From assembly GCA_022605955.1 (NCBI GenBank), contig JAKCOZ010000011.1, positions 1,794,537 through 1,858,536 on the forward strand: DNA of 64,000 bases, given 5' to 3'. Of this stretch, positions 20,118 to 31,252 are shown one piece after another. Position 1 is the stretch's first letter; the number at the start of each line of letters is the position of its first letter. The notes beneath the pieces are model-generated. The model saw only the letters and a list, made by a program, of their open reading frames with translations, made no database searches and was not told where the DNA came from. Both the position numbers and the translations under genes were made by a program. The DNA is from Rallus limicola (Eukaryota > Chordata > Aves > Gruiformes > Rallidae).

Positions 20118-22263
20118 TTCTTCACTCCAGTAACGTCAGCACAGGAGCTGCATCTGGACCTCAAAGCCAGTGTAATTCATTCTGAGCACTCCATCATCTT
20201 ACAGGAAAGCAGGTGAAACGTGGGTGCCAGTGTCTAAGGTGTGTGCAAAACGTGGTTACATGGGGATAGGGAAGGTGTTTACACACTGCCCAGGTTCCCT
20301 GCTGTTGGCCATGGTATTTCCAGCACAGGGGCTTTTCTTTTTACCACACATGCAATTGTGTTTCCATATAAATGATCTCATGGGAAGCAAAGCTGGAGGT
20401 GATGTGAGGTAACAGAGGAACCCAGGTGTGCTTTTTTTTTTTCCCCAGCAGGACTCCTTCCTCCCCAAGAAGGACCTTCAGCTGGCCAGGCTTGACTTCC
20501 CACCATTTGTAGCTGGGGTAGGAAGTGTAGGTGATGCTTTCTTTCCCCTGACGTGTTTTTGACTTCTTCATGCCAATCTTGGAGCTTTGGGTAGAGGGAG
20601 GATGGAAATGTGATCATCCCTGAAGAGAAGTTTGACATTTCACAGGAGGTAAAGCCAAATGCAGACAGTTGCTTTGATTTGGCTCCTTTTCGCTGAGTTT
20701 AAGGGGAGGCAGGAGGGGGATTTAAGCTGGAGATGAAGGTGGCACATGTGTCCCTCATGTCATGGTGACATCCAGTTCTGGGTGGGTTTTTTTTAAGAGA
20801 AATACATCTCTGGGAACAGGCTCTTTCCAAGTTTAGTCCTGCTCAGAAGCTCGAATCGATCGTATCCAGCCAAAATCTGAGGGTGAGGGAACCTCTGCTC
20901 CTGCATCACCGACACCAAGTTTTATGGCAGCTGTGATTTGATCTCTGGGGATCCCAGAAAAGGTGGTGTGATTGTTGGGTGAGTTGGAATGGAAGGTTCA
21001 TGGTTGCGTCCTTCATGTCTTCTGTTTCCCTTGGAAAGGAGAAGAGTGTTTTCCCCTCCCTTGGCAGTGTTTGGCTTTATTACATCTGTAGCTGTTCTTT
21101 GGTGGGCCCCAGAAGCAGCTGGCTGGAAATGAGCAAGCAGAAGGTTTTATGATGTGTGCTACCTTGTAGCTGGACCAGGACAGGGTCCCAGTGGCCTCCT
21201 GAATAGGAGAGGTGGGCACCGGTGGCCGTCGCACGGGGCAGACACAGCTGCTGACTGCTTTCCCCCCAGGGATGGCTCTTTGTGGATGTACCAGTTCTTT
21301 GATTTCATTCCCAAACATCTGCTGGCTTCTCTCAGAGAGGAGGTCCAATTAAGGACTGGGGCAGAAGGAGATGGTGGCATCATGCCCAACTTCTCTCTGG
21401 GCCATGATGCCACCTCCCTGCCCTTTCTGTGTATCCCTGGGAAAAACATAGGCTTTGCCATGGAGCGTGGCCTGGGGATGCTTTTTCCTCCAAGGTGGTT
21501 TTGAACCTGACCAGTTCTGCTGCAAAACCTTCAGCAGCTTGTGTGGGCCGTGCTTGAAAAATAAAGGTGCCTAAAAACCTCTTCTTCCCCCCCCAAAAGT
21601 AGCATGGGTGTACGAGATGCCCATGGGGTTGGGTGCCCAACCTGTAGTGGGTTACTATCTCCTTGGTACTTAATAAGGCAATGCTCATGATAGGAAATTA
21701 ATAGGAGAGAGAGGTTTAAATTCATTAATTCAGTCAATAGGAAATGCTGCTGGGCTTATGTCCTTCCCTGGAGATGCCAGGAGGTGGTCCCCATGCAAAC
21801 CTCGGCTGGAGGTCAGAGCCTGAGGGAGCAGAGGGGTCACTGGGGAGCTGGAAGCCCTGATTTGGGCACCCCGGTTTCACCCAGCCAAATGGCTGGCGTG
21901 GTGAGGGGCGCAGCCAGCTCTTGGTGGGAGCTGGCAGCAAAGTGATGCTTGCTCTTGGGCTGGTCTGGCTGAGAGGTGGAAGCATGTCCTGGTGCCAAAT
22001 GAGGAGAAACTCTGTGTTTCTGTAAGGAGGAACTGCTTCCAGCGCTGTAAAGGGGCTGATGGGAGGCAAAAGGGGTGATGAAAAAGCACAAGATGGGTAC
22101 CCACCAGGAGTGTGGTCTTAGGAACAAGCTGATCCATCCTCAGGTGTGTGCTACAAGCAATGTTGAACTTGTCCTTCTGCCTCTTGGTGGGAATTCCTCC
22201 AGTGAGGCTCCTCTGGATCAGGTTTAAGCCATCTGCCAGCACTGGCCCCAGTAAAGCAGCTGC
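20118..22263. other. unique DNA, 2.1 kb
   Basis: Single-copy sequence with no recognised repeat. An acceptor-like pyrimidine run ending CCCCCCAG at 21,270 precedes an open stretch (plus strand, to 21,504), but no family is recognised. AATAAA at 21,561 on the plus strand. A T-run lies at 20,433-20,443. Confidence 0.35.
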
Positions 22264-22389
22264 AGGTTGGAAGGGACCTCCAGAGCCCATGGGGTCCAAC
22301 CCCCTGCCAAAGCAGGGTCCCTAGGACAGGGGCTGGAATCTCTCCAGAGAAGGAGACTCCATACCCCCTGGGCAGCATATTCTAGGGCT
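22264..22389 (-). mobile_element. CR1 3' end, group B, very short
   Basis: A 126-base relic with GGTTGGAAGGGACCTCCAGA, the hairpin and the GGAGACTCCATA segment; no octamer tail is left. Confidence 0.88.
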
Positions 22390-22682
22390 CAAGAAGAAGG
22401 AACCACCTGGGAATCACTTTGCTTCTTGCATGGGCTTTGTTAGTTCCAAACCAAACCTCTCCCTGTGAGCTGGGACGTGGGAGGTCGCACGCTGGGTTGT
22501 GGGACAGATGTAGGTGCTGTTAGTTAGCAGTGGGTGAGGATAACGTAATGCAGCCATCAGAAAGCTATTGAAAAGCATCCTGAAGCAGCAGTGGTGGGTG
22601 CTAACCCTACTGCACCTTCCCAGTGCTCTCTACCCAGTTGCCTGTTTGTGTAAGCTCCGTGCAGGGATTGTAGAGGAGGTGT
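22390..22682. other. unique DNA
   Basis: Short spacer; nothing recognised. Confidence 0.4.
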
Positions 22683-22736
22683 ACAGTTGGACTCGATGAT
22701 CTCAAAGGTCTTTTCCGACCTGGTGGCTCTGTGAGT
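22683..22736 (+). mobile_element. CR1 tail fragment
   Basis: A 54-base end of an older CR1: ACAGTTGGACTCGATGATCT, AAAGGTCTTTTCC and a degenerate GTGGCTCTGTGAG tail. It lies 47 bases before another CR1 in the same orientation, so the younger copy may have landed in its flank. Confidence 0.75.
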
Positions 22737-22783
22737 GTGCTTTGCTATGGTCCCATCAAACTTTTTGAGGATGCTGTGTACTA

Positions 22784-23272
22784 GGCACTGGGGAGGCTGC
22801 ACCTCCAGTGCTGGGTCCAGTTCTGGGCTTCTCACCATCAGAAGGACATGGAGGTGCTGGAGCGTGTCCAGAGAAGGGCAACCAGGCTGGGGAAGGGGCT
22901 GGAGGGCAAATCCTCTGAGGAGCAGCTGAGGGAGCTGGGGGTGTTGAGGCTGGAGCAGAGGAGGCTGAGGGGAGCCCTTCTCCCCCCCTGCCCTGCCCTG
23001 CCAGGAGGGTGCAGAGAGGTGGGCGCTGGTCTCTTCAGCCAGGGGCCAGGAGCTGGGACAAGGGGCACTGGGCTCAAGCTGGGCCAGGGCAGGCTCAGCT
23101 CAGCTGGGAGGGCCAAGTTCTTCCCTGGCAGAGCTGTGGGGCTGTGGCACAGGCTGCCCAGGGAGGGGGCTGAGTCAGGTAGATGAGGTGCTGAGAGCTC
23201 TGGGGCAGCACAGGACAGGGATGGTTGGACTCCAGGAGCTTAAAGGGCTTTTCCAACCCTGGGATTCTGTAA
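22784..23272 (+). mobile_element. CR1 LINE fragment, group A
   Basis: Starts at GGCACTGGGGAGGCTGCACC. The first 80 bases (GTGCTGGGTCCAGTTCTGGG, TCTCACCATCAG) are of the older type, then the uniform core follows. About 30 bases are missing after GGGGGCTGAGTC near 23,175 (the CCCAGCCCTGGGGGTGTTGA part). C form at the diagnostic site. Confidence 0.93.
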
Positions 23273-24319
23273 AAACCATAAAGGAAAAGCTGTTTTCTGG
23301 GTGCCTTGAGTACCACCGGCCTCAGGATTGACTGTCCCACCTTGGCTTTCACCAAGTCCCAGCTTTGCCTTTGGTTTGAAAACCTGAGTGTGTGGCTCTG
23401 TGTCACACAAGCACCGTGCCTCAAGCCTGGGCATGATTTGCTAGTGACCTCCTAACACCATGAGGAGCCACCAACGTGTTTAGGTTTGAAAAGTGGCTCC
23501 ACAGAGGATCCTGCGGGGATTCGGTGCTGGCCTCAGCGGAGGGGTTGGTCACAGGTGTCAGCAGTGGGATGGGGGCCAGAGCTTTGCATTTCCATCACTT
23601 TCAGTGTATTTCCTTTCACTTGGCTGGTGCTGCAGAGATTTCTTATAGCCACATCATAGAGATTTTCTTGGGTGGGGGTGGAAACAGAGCCTGAGCAATT
23701 CTTTCTCCCCCAGCTTTCACTTCACAGCTCACCTTTCTTTTGGGCTGTAATTTCCTAGGGAAAGGGGAAAAAAAGGGGGAAAAAAAGAAAGAAAAATAGA
23801 AAGCAGGCATTTAATAATAGATCAAAACTGAGATTAAGCAGTAAGTCAACCCTCCCTGATGTTCTCCCTTCCCAAAAAGCAACCAGAGAAGTTGCAAATT
23901 GCCTCAAAAGGGGAGTGAAAGCAGTGAAGATCAAACCTGGTGTTAAGTATGGATGAGGTGTTTATATTTTATTTAATGACTGTGTACTGCCACCCTCCTA
24001 GAGAAGCTGCCCTCCCCTGAATTGCTCTATGTGATTAATAAAGCAGTGGAGATGAAGTGGAACAGAAGATTCAGTAAGTATCAAGCTCAGGAGGTGAACG
24101 TGACGGGCAGGAGTGGGTAGGAGTTGATGCTTCATATGCCTGAAGGTGACTGTGCACCTAGTGAATGGTGGTGGGGGAATGTAGTTGGAGGTAGCTCCCA
24201 AAAAACAGGAGGCTTAACAAGGTCCTGTTTGTTGTCCTTCCCTCCAAATCAATTCTGGAGGTGTTTGGTAGAGCGGTGGGGTCTCAGAAGGAAGGGACCC
24301 CCATGGGCTTTGTGTGCAA
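23273..24319. other. unique DNA
   Basis: Single-copy. A 45-base purine run (GGGGAAAAAAAGGGGGAAAA type) lies at 23,760-23,805. No gene seen. Confidence 0.45.
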
Positions 24320-24912
24320 TCATAGAATCACAGACTGCATTAGGTGGGAAGGGACCTTTAGAGGCCATCCAGTCCCACCCTGCAGTGAGCAGGGACATCT
24401 TCACTAGAGCAGGGTGCTCAGAGCCCCATCCAGCCTGACCTTGAATGGCTCCAGGGATGGGGCCTCCACCACCTCTCTGGGCAACCTGGGCCAGTGACCC
24501 AGCACCCTCAGAGGGAAGAACTTTGTCCTAACACCCACCCCTAAATCTCCCTTTTCCAGTTTAACCCATCCCCTCATCCCATCGCTCCATGCCCTGGGGA
24601 ACAGCTCTTCCCCAGCTTCCTACAGGCACCTCTCAGGGACTGGAAGGGGCTGTAAGGTCCCCTGGAGCCTTCTCTTCTCCAGGCTGACCCAGCCCAACTC
24701 TCCCAGCCTGGCTTCCCAGCAGAGCTGCTCCAGCCCTGGGATCATTTTTGTGGCCTCCAACAGGTCCATGTCCTTCTTGTGCTGAGGGCTCCAGAGCTGG
24801 ACCCAGCACTGCAGGTGAGGTGTCCCCAGAGAAGAGCAGAGCAGAGGGGCAGAATCCCCTCTCTCCATCTGCTGCCCACACTGCTGGGGATGCAGCCCAG
24901 GATGCATTGGGT
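24320..24912 (-). mobile_element. CR1 LINE fragment, group D
   Basis: Minus-strand copy with the tail GGTGGGAAGGGACCTTTAGA and octamer CATAGAATCACAGA at its 3' end. The 3' hairpin CCCTGC/GCAGGG is near 24,378-24,394, and RT remnants run up to 24,912. Same group as 28,833. Confidence 0.92.
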
Positions 24913-26656
24913 GCTTGCAGAGATACCATGATGAGGGGAAGAGGTGAGCTCATGTGTTATTAGTCACCAGGAAGAACCCTTTGGCGTGCCCCGGCCTGGG
25001 AGAGCGTTCAGTCAGGGCTTGCACTTGATGAGGCATGACTTCCCTGGAAAGGAGGCTTAGCCCTGGCACTGGGAGTTGAGGCTCTCAACCCCAGGTCTGT
25101 TCTTGTTTGCTGTAAATCCTCTGGCTCCTTCAGGTCTTGGTTTTGGTGTAGCTGTTGCTGCAGGCCAGGTGGGAGGGTGGGAGTTGGGACCTGGCATGGG
25201 CTCGGCTGCCTCACCAGCCTGCGGGGATGCTGCTCCCCTCTTGGCTCATCCCAAAGGTGTCCAGAGCTGGTGTGGACATCGTGTGTGTTGGCTGTGTGGG
25301 CTCAAGTGAGCCAAGTTAGGAGGATGTGCAAGGGGAATGCTCTTAGTTTGGCACTGCATCTCCATCAGAGACAGGCCAGCAGAGAAGAGAACCTATACTC
25401 TGCCCAACCTGTGGTTCTGTTTGCACCCTTGATCCATAAAATACCAAGAGGGACACAAGGTATAGCCAGTCCTCTCCAGTGCTGGCTTTGTCCAACACGA
25501 CCTAACCCAAGCTGGGTCATGCCATGGGGACAAAGACTTGCATGGGCAGCTGCAGACCTTTTTTCCTGCTAAATCCCCCACAGGCTGTGTCACAACCCTG
25601 CTTGCTCTGCCACCACTGCAGGGAAGAGGCTGAGGAGCTGCATCCCTGGCAGCTGTGGGTGGTGAAGGCATGGCAGGAGGAGAACATGAGCACCAATCCC
25701 TTGCGTGGGTCTGGCACGTGGGGCTGTGCACATTCACCAAGGGCTGCCAGAGCAGGAGATGAGGCAGAAACAGCCTGCCCGCCAGAAAGCACTGCTCCCA
25801 CGTGCAATTAGCATCCTCTAAGGTGTTAATTTATCTTCTCTGTCACCTCCTTGGTCTCAGCTCTGTACTTCTAGAGTTGGAGAGGAATCTGTTTCATTCC
25901 TGCTGGGCTGCTGCTCTTCCTGTTTATTCCCTAACAGGAGGAAAATTAGACATGCCAGAGCTTAAAACTGAAACTCCAGGCTTTGGATACAACAACTTGG
26001 AGGTAGAAAGAACCTCAACAGGAGAAGTGTTTGTCTTCCATCCTTCTCTGAGGCTGGCTGGGTACAGGGAAGAGATGGGGCAAGATCACCTTCCTTTTGA
26101 TTTCAAATAGATTCCACGAGTTGGGATTCCTACATTTGTTTTTTCAGGTTGCTTTGCCAAGTTTGGGTGGAGAAAACCAGCTGAAGACCTTGCCTTGGTG
26201 GACATGGGGTGGGGACAGGCATGTATTTATTGTATTTATTTACCAGTGAAGCAACATGGCCTCATTGCCTGCTGTGTGCAGGAAAGGACAACTCTCTCCC
26301 CCTCCCGAATCCTTTTCCTGGCACCGACAAGATCAGCTCTTAAGATGTGTGATTGAGTCAGCAATGCAGATGCCATCAAATGTCTACTTCATTCCAGTGT
26401 ATGAATCAGAGCAGTGTCAGAGCCTTGCATCCTGAATCTCCAGATAAGAGTGCAGTTACCTCTGAGGAAACAAAGCACGGAGAAATCCCATTATCCTGCC
26501 CCTTGTGAGCACCTGTAACTCACTGGCACCAGCAGTGCTTCTTTTAGGGCAACTCTTGCATAGCACATGTAGCTTTAATTATTATTATTTTTAAATCCTG
26601 TGCCCAGGAGCCAAAAGATGCATCATTTTCTTTTGGTTTTGTGGGGAAATACAAAT
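24913..26656. other. unique DNA, 1.7 kb
   Basis: No repeat or gene recognised. AT-rich at 26,220-26,240 (TATTTATTGTATTTATTTA) and at 26,575-26,595. Confidence 0.4.
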
Positions 26657-27166
26657 TTGAGGCTGCACTTTGAGTGCTGGGTCCAGTTCTGGGCTCCTCA
26701 GCATCAGGAGGACATGGAGGTCCTGGAGTGAGTGCAGAGAAGGGCAACCAGGCTGGGGAAGGGGCTGGAGGGCAAATCCTCTGAGGAGCAGCTGAGGGAG
26801 CTGGGGGTGTTGAGGCTGGAGCAGAGGAGGCTGAGGGGAGCCCTTCTCCCCCCCTGCCCTGCCCTGCCAGGAGGGTGCAGAGAGGTGGGCGCTGGTCTCT
26901 TCAGCCAGGGGCCAGGAGCTGGGACAAGGGGCAATGGGCTCAAGCTGGGCCAGGGCAGGCTCAGCTCAGCTGGGAGGGCCAAGTTCTTCCCTGGCAGAGC
27001 TGTGGGGCTGTGGCCCAGGCTGCCCAGGGAGGGGGCTGAGTCCCCAGCCCTGGGGGTGTTGAACAGAGGGGAGATGAGGTGCTGAGAGATCTGGGGCAGC
27101 ACAGGACAGGGATGGTTGGACTCCAGGAGCTTAAAGATCTTTTCCCACCTTGTGGCTGTGTGTGTC
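26657..27166 (+). mobile_element. CR1 LINE fragment, group A (A form)
   Basis: Starts TTGAGGCTGCACTTTGAGTG (older style), passes into the uniform core, and ends TTAAAGATCTTTTCCCACC. It has A at the diagnostic site (GGGGCAATGGG, 26,929), shared with 33,091, 43,261 and 44,751. Confidence 0.93.
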
Positions 27167-27390
27167 TCTATGCACACACGTATATAAATGTATAAATATG
27201 ATGGTTTTCCAACGCACACACTGGTTGCAGTAAGCTCTGTTAGATCAGTGAGAGCAGTCTGGGTACTATTTTTGGTTGCTTATTTTACAGGTCCTTCCAA
27301 TGTGGTGTATTCTGGGGGAGGGAGGGGGTTACAAGTATGTGGTTAACTCCAAAAGGTAGCTTCATTTCCAGACTTCAATTTTTTTCCCTT
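27167..27390. other. unique DNA
   Basis: Short spacer with alternating CACACACGTATATAAATGTA; nothing else. Confidence 0.4.
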
Positions 27391-27547
27391 TCATAGAATC
27401 ACAGGGCTGGGTTGGAAGGGACCCCAAGGATCAGAAATTTCCAACCCCCTGCCACAGGCAGGGCCACCAACCTCCAGGCCTGGAGCTACACAAGGTTGCC
27501 CAGGGCCCCAGCCAACCTGGCCCTCAACACCTCCAGGGATGGGGCAC
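27391..27547 (-). mobile_element. CR1 3' end, group C, broken by duplicated segment
   Basis: The 3' part of a group C copy (hairpin near 27,446-27,462) stops at GATGGGGCAC (27,547), where the duplicated non-CR1 segment begins with a two-base AC overlap. The rest of the element is missing, not resumed elsewhere. Confidence 0.92.
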
Positions 27548-27867
27548 TGGTTGGCCTTCAAGGAGGGATTTGCCCCTGGGGTCACCAGAGCAAAGCTCCT
27601 CCAGCAGTGAACCAGGGAGGTGACACCTCCTCCCAGCCATGAGCTCTTGTCAATAGTTAGTTGATCCTTCCACAGGATCCTTAAATTACCCACCTGAGCT
27701 ATATTAATTACCCACCCAAGATGCCTGAGCAGATGCCTGTGGAGAAAAGCAGGGCAGAAGCAGTCAAGGTTGGGACTGTGACTTCAAGGTCCCAGATTCC
27801 CCCTGTCCCTCCAGCAGCACCCATAGGGTATGTATGATATATCTATACCTCTCTATAGCTATAAAAA
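27546..27867 (+). repeat. duplicated segment, copy 2 (partner at 14,931)
   Basis: About 97% identical by eye to 14,931-15,261. It has one 22-mer where the partner has two, and a 12-base extra stretch (near 27,730) from a small repeat of AGATGCCTG. It sits between two broken group C CR1s, and its right end runs into a CR1 exactly as in the partner. Confidence 0.93.
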
Positions 27868-27970
27868 CATAGAACAGTCTGGGTTGGAAGGGACCCCAAG
27901 GAGCACAGAGTTCCAACCCCCTGCCACAGGCAGGGCCACCAACCTCCAGGCCTGGAGCTACACAAGGTTG
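27868..27970 (-). mobile_element. CR1 3' end, group C, truncated
   Basis: This CR1 end came with the duplicated segment (same AACATAGAACAGTCTGGG junction as at 15,262). It breaks at ACACAAGGTTG, 27,970, before unrelated DNA. Confidence 0.9.
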
Positions 27971-28113
27971 GAAGAAGCAGCTGGATAGATTCAAAAGACA
28001 CCATTTTTTTCATTTATAAAACTTTCTAGGGCTGGAGGACACCCTCCAAGACCCCAAAATATCAGGAAGGGCTTTTTCTGTTCCCATAAATTAGGGGTTA
28101 CTGGTGTGTGGAG
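27971..28113. other. unique DNA
   Basis: Short AT-richer spacer between two CR1 ends; nothing recognised. Confidence 0.4.
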
Positions 28114-28394
28114 TCATAGAATCCCAGCCTGGGCTGGGTTGGGAAGGGACCCCAAGGGTCCCAGAGCTCCAACCCCCTGCCACAGGCAGGGCCACCAACC
28201 TCCAGGCCTGGAGCTACACAAGGTTGCCCAGAGCCCCAGCCAACCTGGCCTTCAACACCCCCAGGGATGGGGCACCCACCCCCTCTCTGGGCAGCCCCTG
28301 CCAGCCCCTCCCCACTCTCTCTGCACAGAACTTCCCCCCAATCTCTCCTCTCCCCCTTCCCTCCTCCAGCTTCACTCCAGCCCCCTTGTCCTGC
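28114..28394 (-). mobile_element. CR1 3' end, group C
   Basis: 281 bases, clean group C 3' UTR with hairpin, octamer reduced to TCATAGAATCCCAG. Its 5' truncation falls at CTTGTCCTGC, 28,394. Confidence 0.93.
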
Positions 28395-28832
28395 TTTTGC
28401 TTTGCTCTGAAAATTACTTGCAGAAGTGAAACTGTTTATCCCCAGAAGTTTTTTCCTTCTCCTTTGCTAGACTTTTCCATCCCCACCATCTGGTTCTGAA
28501 GGCACAGACCTCAGCCAGCTCAGGGACGAGCGTTTCCTTCTATTGTTCGATGGGAGCAGCTTCTGGTCCCTTCCGCAGGAGTTATGCGTGACCAATGGCT
28601 TTTGCATCAGCTGCTTCCCTGATCCCAGGGGATCATCTGTGTCCTGTTGCTGCTTCTGGACCCAGCTTGTGAAGGAGATTTGCAATGGTGAGGTTTGTAT
28701 CCCCTAACAACAAATACCATAGTGAATTTTTGCAAAGCTCTGGCTGCATTGTCCCCAGGGGACAGAGTGGAGCTGTTTAAAAGGCAGTTACGCTAGTGTG
28801 GTAGGGGTGGAGGTGGAGAAGGATGATTTGTA
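28395..28832. other. unique DNA
   Basis: Single-copy spacer; nothing recognised. Confidence 0.4.
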
Positions 28833-29265
28833 TGGCCACAAAAATGATCCCAGGGCTGGAGCAGCTTCTGCTGGGAAGCCAGGCTGGCAGAGCTGGGCTG
28901 GTTCAGCCTGGAGAAGAGAAGGCTCCAGGGGACCTTACAGCCCCTTCCAGTCCCTGAAAGGTGCCTGTAGGAAGCCGGGGAAGAGCTGTTCCCCAGGGCA
29001 TGGAGCAATGGGATGAGGGGGGATGGGTTAAACTGGAAAAGGGGAGATTCAGGGTGGGTGTGAGGACAAAGTTCTTCCCTCTGAGGGTGCTGGGTCACTG
29101 GGACAGGGTGCCCAGAGATGTGATGGAAGCCCCATCCCTGGAGCCATTCAAGGTCAGGCTGGATGGGGCTCTGAGCACCCTGCTCTAGTGAAGATGTCCC
29201 TGCTCACTGCAGGGTGGGACTGGATGGCCTTTAAACATCCAAACTTACATGTTCTACGATTCTAT
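28833..29265 (+). mobile_element. CR1 LINE fragment, group D
   Basis: Plus-strand copy related to 24,320. It holds the hairpin CCCTGC TCACT GCAGGG at 29,198-29,214 and ends GTTCTACGATTCTAT. Starts at GGCCACAAAAATGATCCC. Confidence 0.92.
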
Positions 29266-30512
29266 TTTCACCCAGATTCCTCTTCTGAGCTGCTCGTTTG
29301 TTCCTTCCCTGCACCAGAGAGGAAAGTTGAGGGGATAAAAAAACATTTCCATGGTTCCCCCCTTTATAGATTTGAGGGAAAACGAGTCCAAATCCAGCAC
29401 CCTAAGCTCCATCATAAATCTTGCTGCAGAAATACAGAGCCCAGACATTAATGACTGGGAGCTTGCACAATGAAGCGCTGGAATATTTCATGCGTGACGC
29501 AACATCTCTTGATCCAGCTGATGCTGTGCTGAGAGCTGTGTGAAAGTTCTGTGCAGCCAAGGAGGAGGTTTTGCTCCCATTTGGGTCTTTTGAAGGAGGA
29601 GAAAAGGGGAAGGAAAAAATCAGGCTGTGTCCCCAGAGTGTTTTCTGTGTCTCAAGCATGGGGGTTTTAAGGTGCATCCCTATTGTAAAGCGTTTGTATG
29701 TGTCAAGAGAACATGATGCCAATTTTTATCCTTCCCCCTACTTCCCATGGCTTCAGACTGCTGCTGTTCAGCCAAGCTGGCTCCTATCAAACTTCTAACA
29801 TGAAAAAGGACGTGTCTTCTGGGCTGGGATTGAGCGTTAGTTCCCAGGGTTCCCTGAGGTTTGAGGTCTGGATGATGGGAGCTTTGGGCTGTGAGATGAC
29901 AAATATAAGTTCATAGTTGCTCATTCAAGCTCTGGCAAAGGTGTGTGTTGGGTGTGGGTATCTCCTGGCAACAAAGCTGAGATCTTACCACCTCATACAT
30001 GAGTATTCTTCATCTGCTTTTTTTGGTTTTGGATGCAGTTAAAAGTAATTGGAGGCCTGGTGGTATTTTGAATGACCACATCTACCTAGGAAATTCTGAC
30101 CTTGGATTTATTCAATCAAATAACATCAAGATTAAGGGTGGAAATAGCTGAGCTTGTCAGTGAGAAGGAATTGTGTTGCAGCCTGGGCTCAAATCCATCA
30201 CCCGAAATCAGGAAGCTCTGGCAGGGTATTCTTCATTCATCAGCAAGAGACATCACAGTGAGGTCATTTCACTTTAATTCATCAATTTACCAGGCTACTC
30301 AATTAAGTGGGGGCTGGAGAGAGGATGAAGGGAGTGATTCTGCCTGGTGTAATGAATCTTTGGCCACCTGAGGACTTTCTTCTCTTTATTTGCTCGCTGT
30401 CCTGGTGTGTATCATGTCACCTCGAAGGTGCACCAGGAAGAGAGCTGGCCTGCATCTGCCACTGGTGGCCCTGGTTTTGTGTGTTGTATCTGCATGCTTT
30501 GTACATGGGAAT
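29266..30512. other. unique DNA, possible conserved non-coding stretches
   Basis: Two parts read like constrained single-copy DNA. One is 29,405-29,545 (contains CATTAATGACTGGGAGCTTG and TGCGTGACGCAAC); the other is 30,095-30,300 (ATTA-rich with TTTACTTTAAT-like homeobox-style cores). This is pattern judgement only; no alignment was possible. No gene seen. Confidence 0.25.
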
Positions 30513-31252
30513 AATAGAATCCCAGACTGGGCTGGGTTGGAAGGGACCCCAAGGGTCCCAGAGCTCCAACCCCCTGCCACAGGCAGGGCCACCAACCTCC
30601 AGGCCTGGAGCTCCACAAGGTTGCCCAGGGCCCCAGCCAACCTGGCCTTCAACACCCCCAGGGACGGGGCACCCACCCCCTCTCTGGGCAGCCCCTGCCA
30701 GCCCCTCCCCACTCTCTCTGCACAGAACTTCCCCCCAATGTCTCCTCTGCCCCTTCCCTCCTCCAGCTTCACTCCAGCCCCCTTGTCCTGCCAGGCTCTG
30801 CCCTTGGAACAAGCCCATTCTCCTCCTGTTCCTCGGGTCCCTTCAGGGACGGGCAGGCTGCAATGAGGTCCCCCCCAGAAGCAGCCTTCTCTTCTCCAGG
30901 CTGAGCCAGCCCAGCTCCCTCAGCCTCTCTCCAGAGGGGAGCTGCTCCAGCCCTCTCAGCATCTCCGGGGCTCCTCTGACCCCTCTCCAACAGCCCCACA
31001 TCTTCCTTGTGTTGGGCCCCAGCTCTGGACACAGGACTCCAGCTGGGGAGGGCAGAGCAGAGAGGGACAATCCCCTCCCTGTCCCTGCTGCCACCCCTCT
31101 GCTGATGGAGCCCAGGATCCCATCTCCCTTCCCAGCTGCCAGAGCCACTGCTGGCTCATGGGAAGCTTCTCATCCACCAGAACCCCAGGTCCTTCTCAGC
31201 AGGGCTGCTCTCCAGGAGCTCTTTTCTCAGTCTGTATCTATGTCTGGGATTC
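30513..31252 (-). mobile_element. CR1 LINE fragment, group C
   Basis: 740 bases, almost identical to 1,348-2,100 over the shared part, ending in the RT remnant near TCTGTATCTATGTCTGGG. Tail reduced to ATAGAATCCCAG. Hairpin near 30,573-30,590. Confidence 0.93.
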
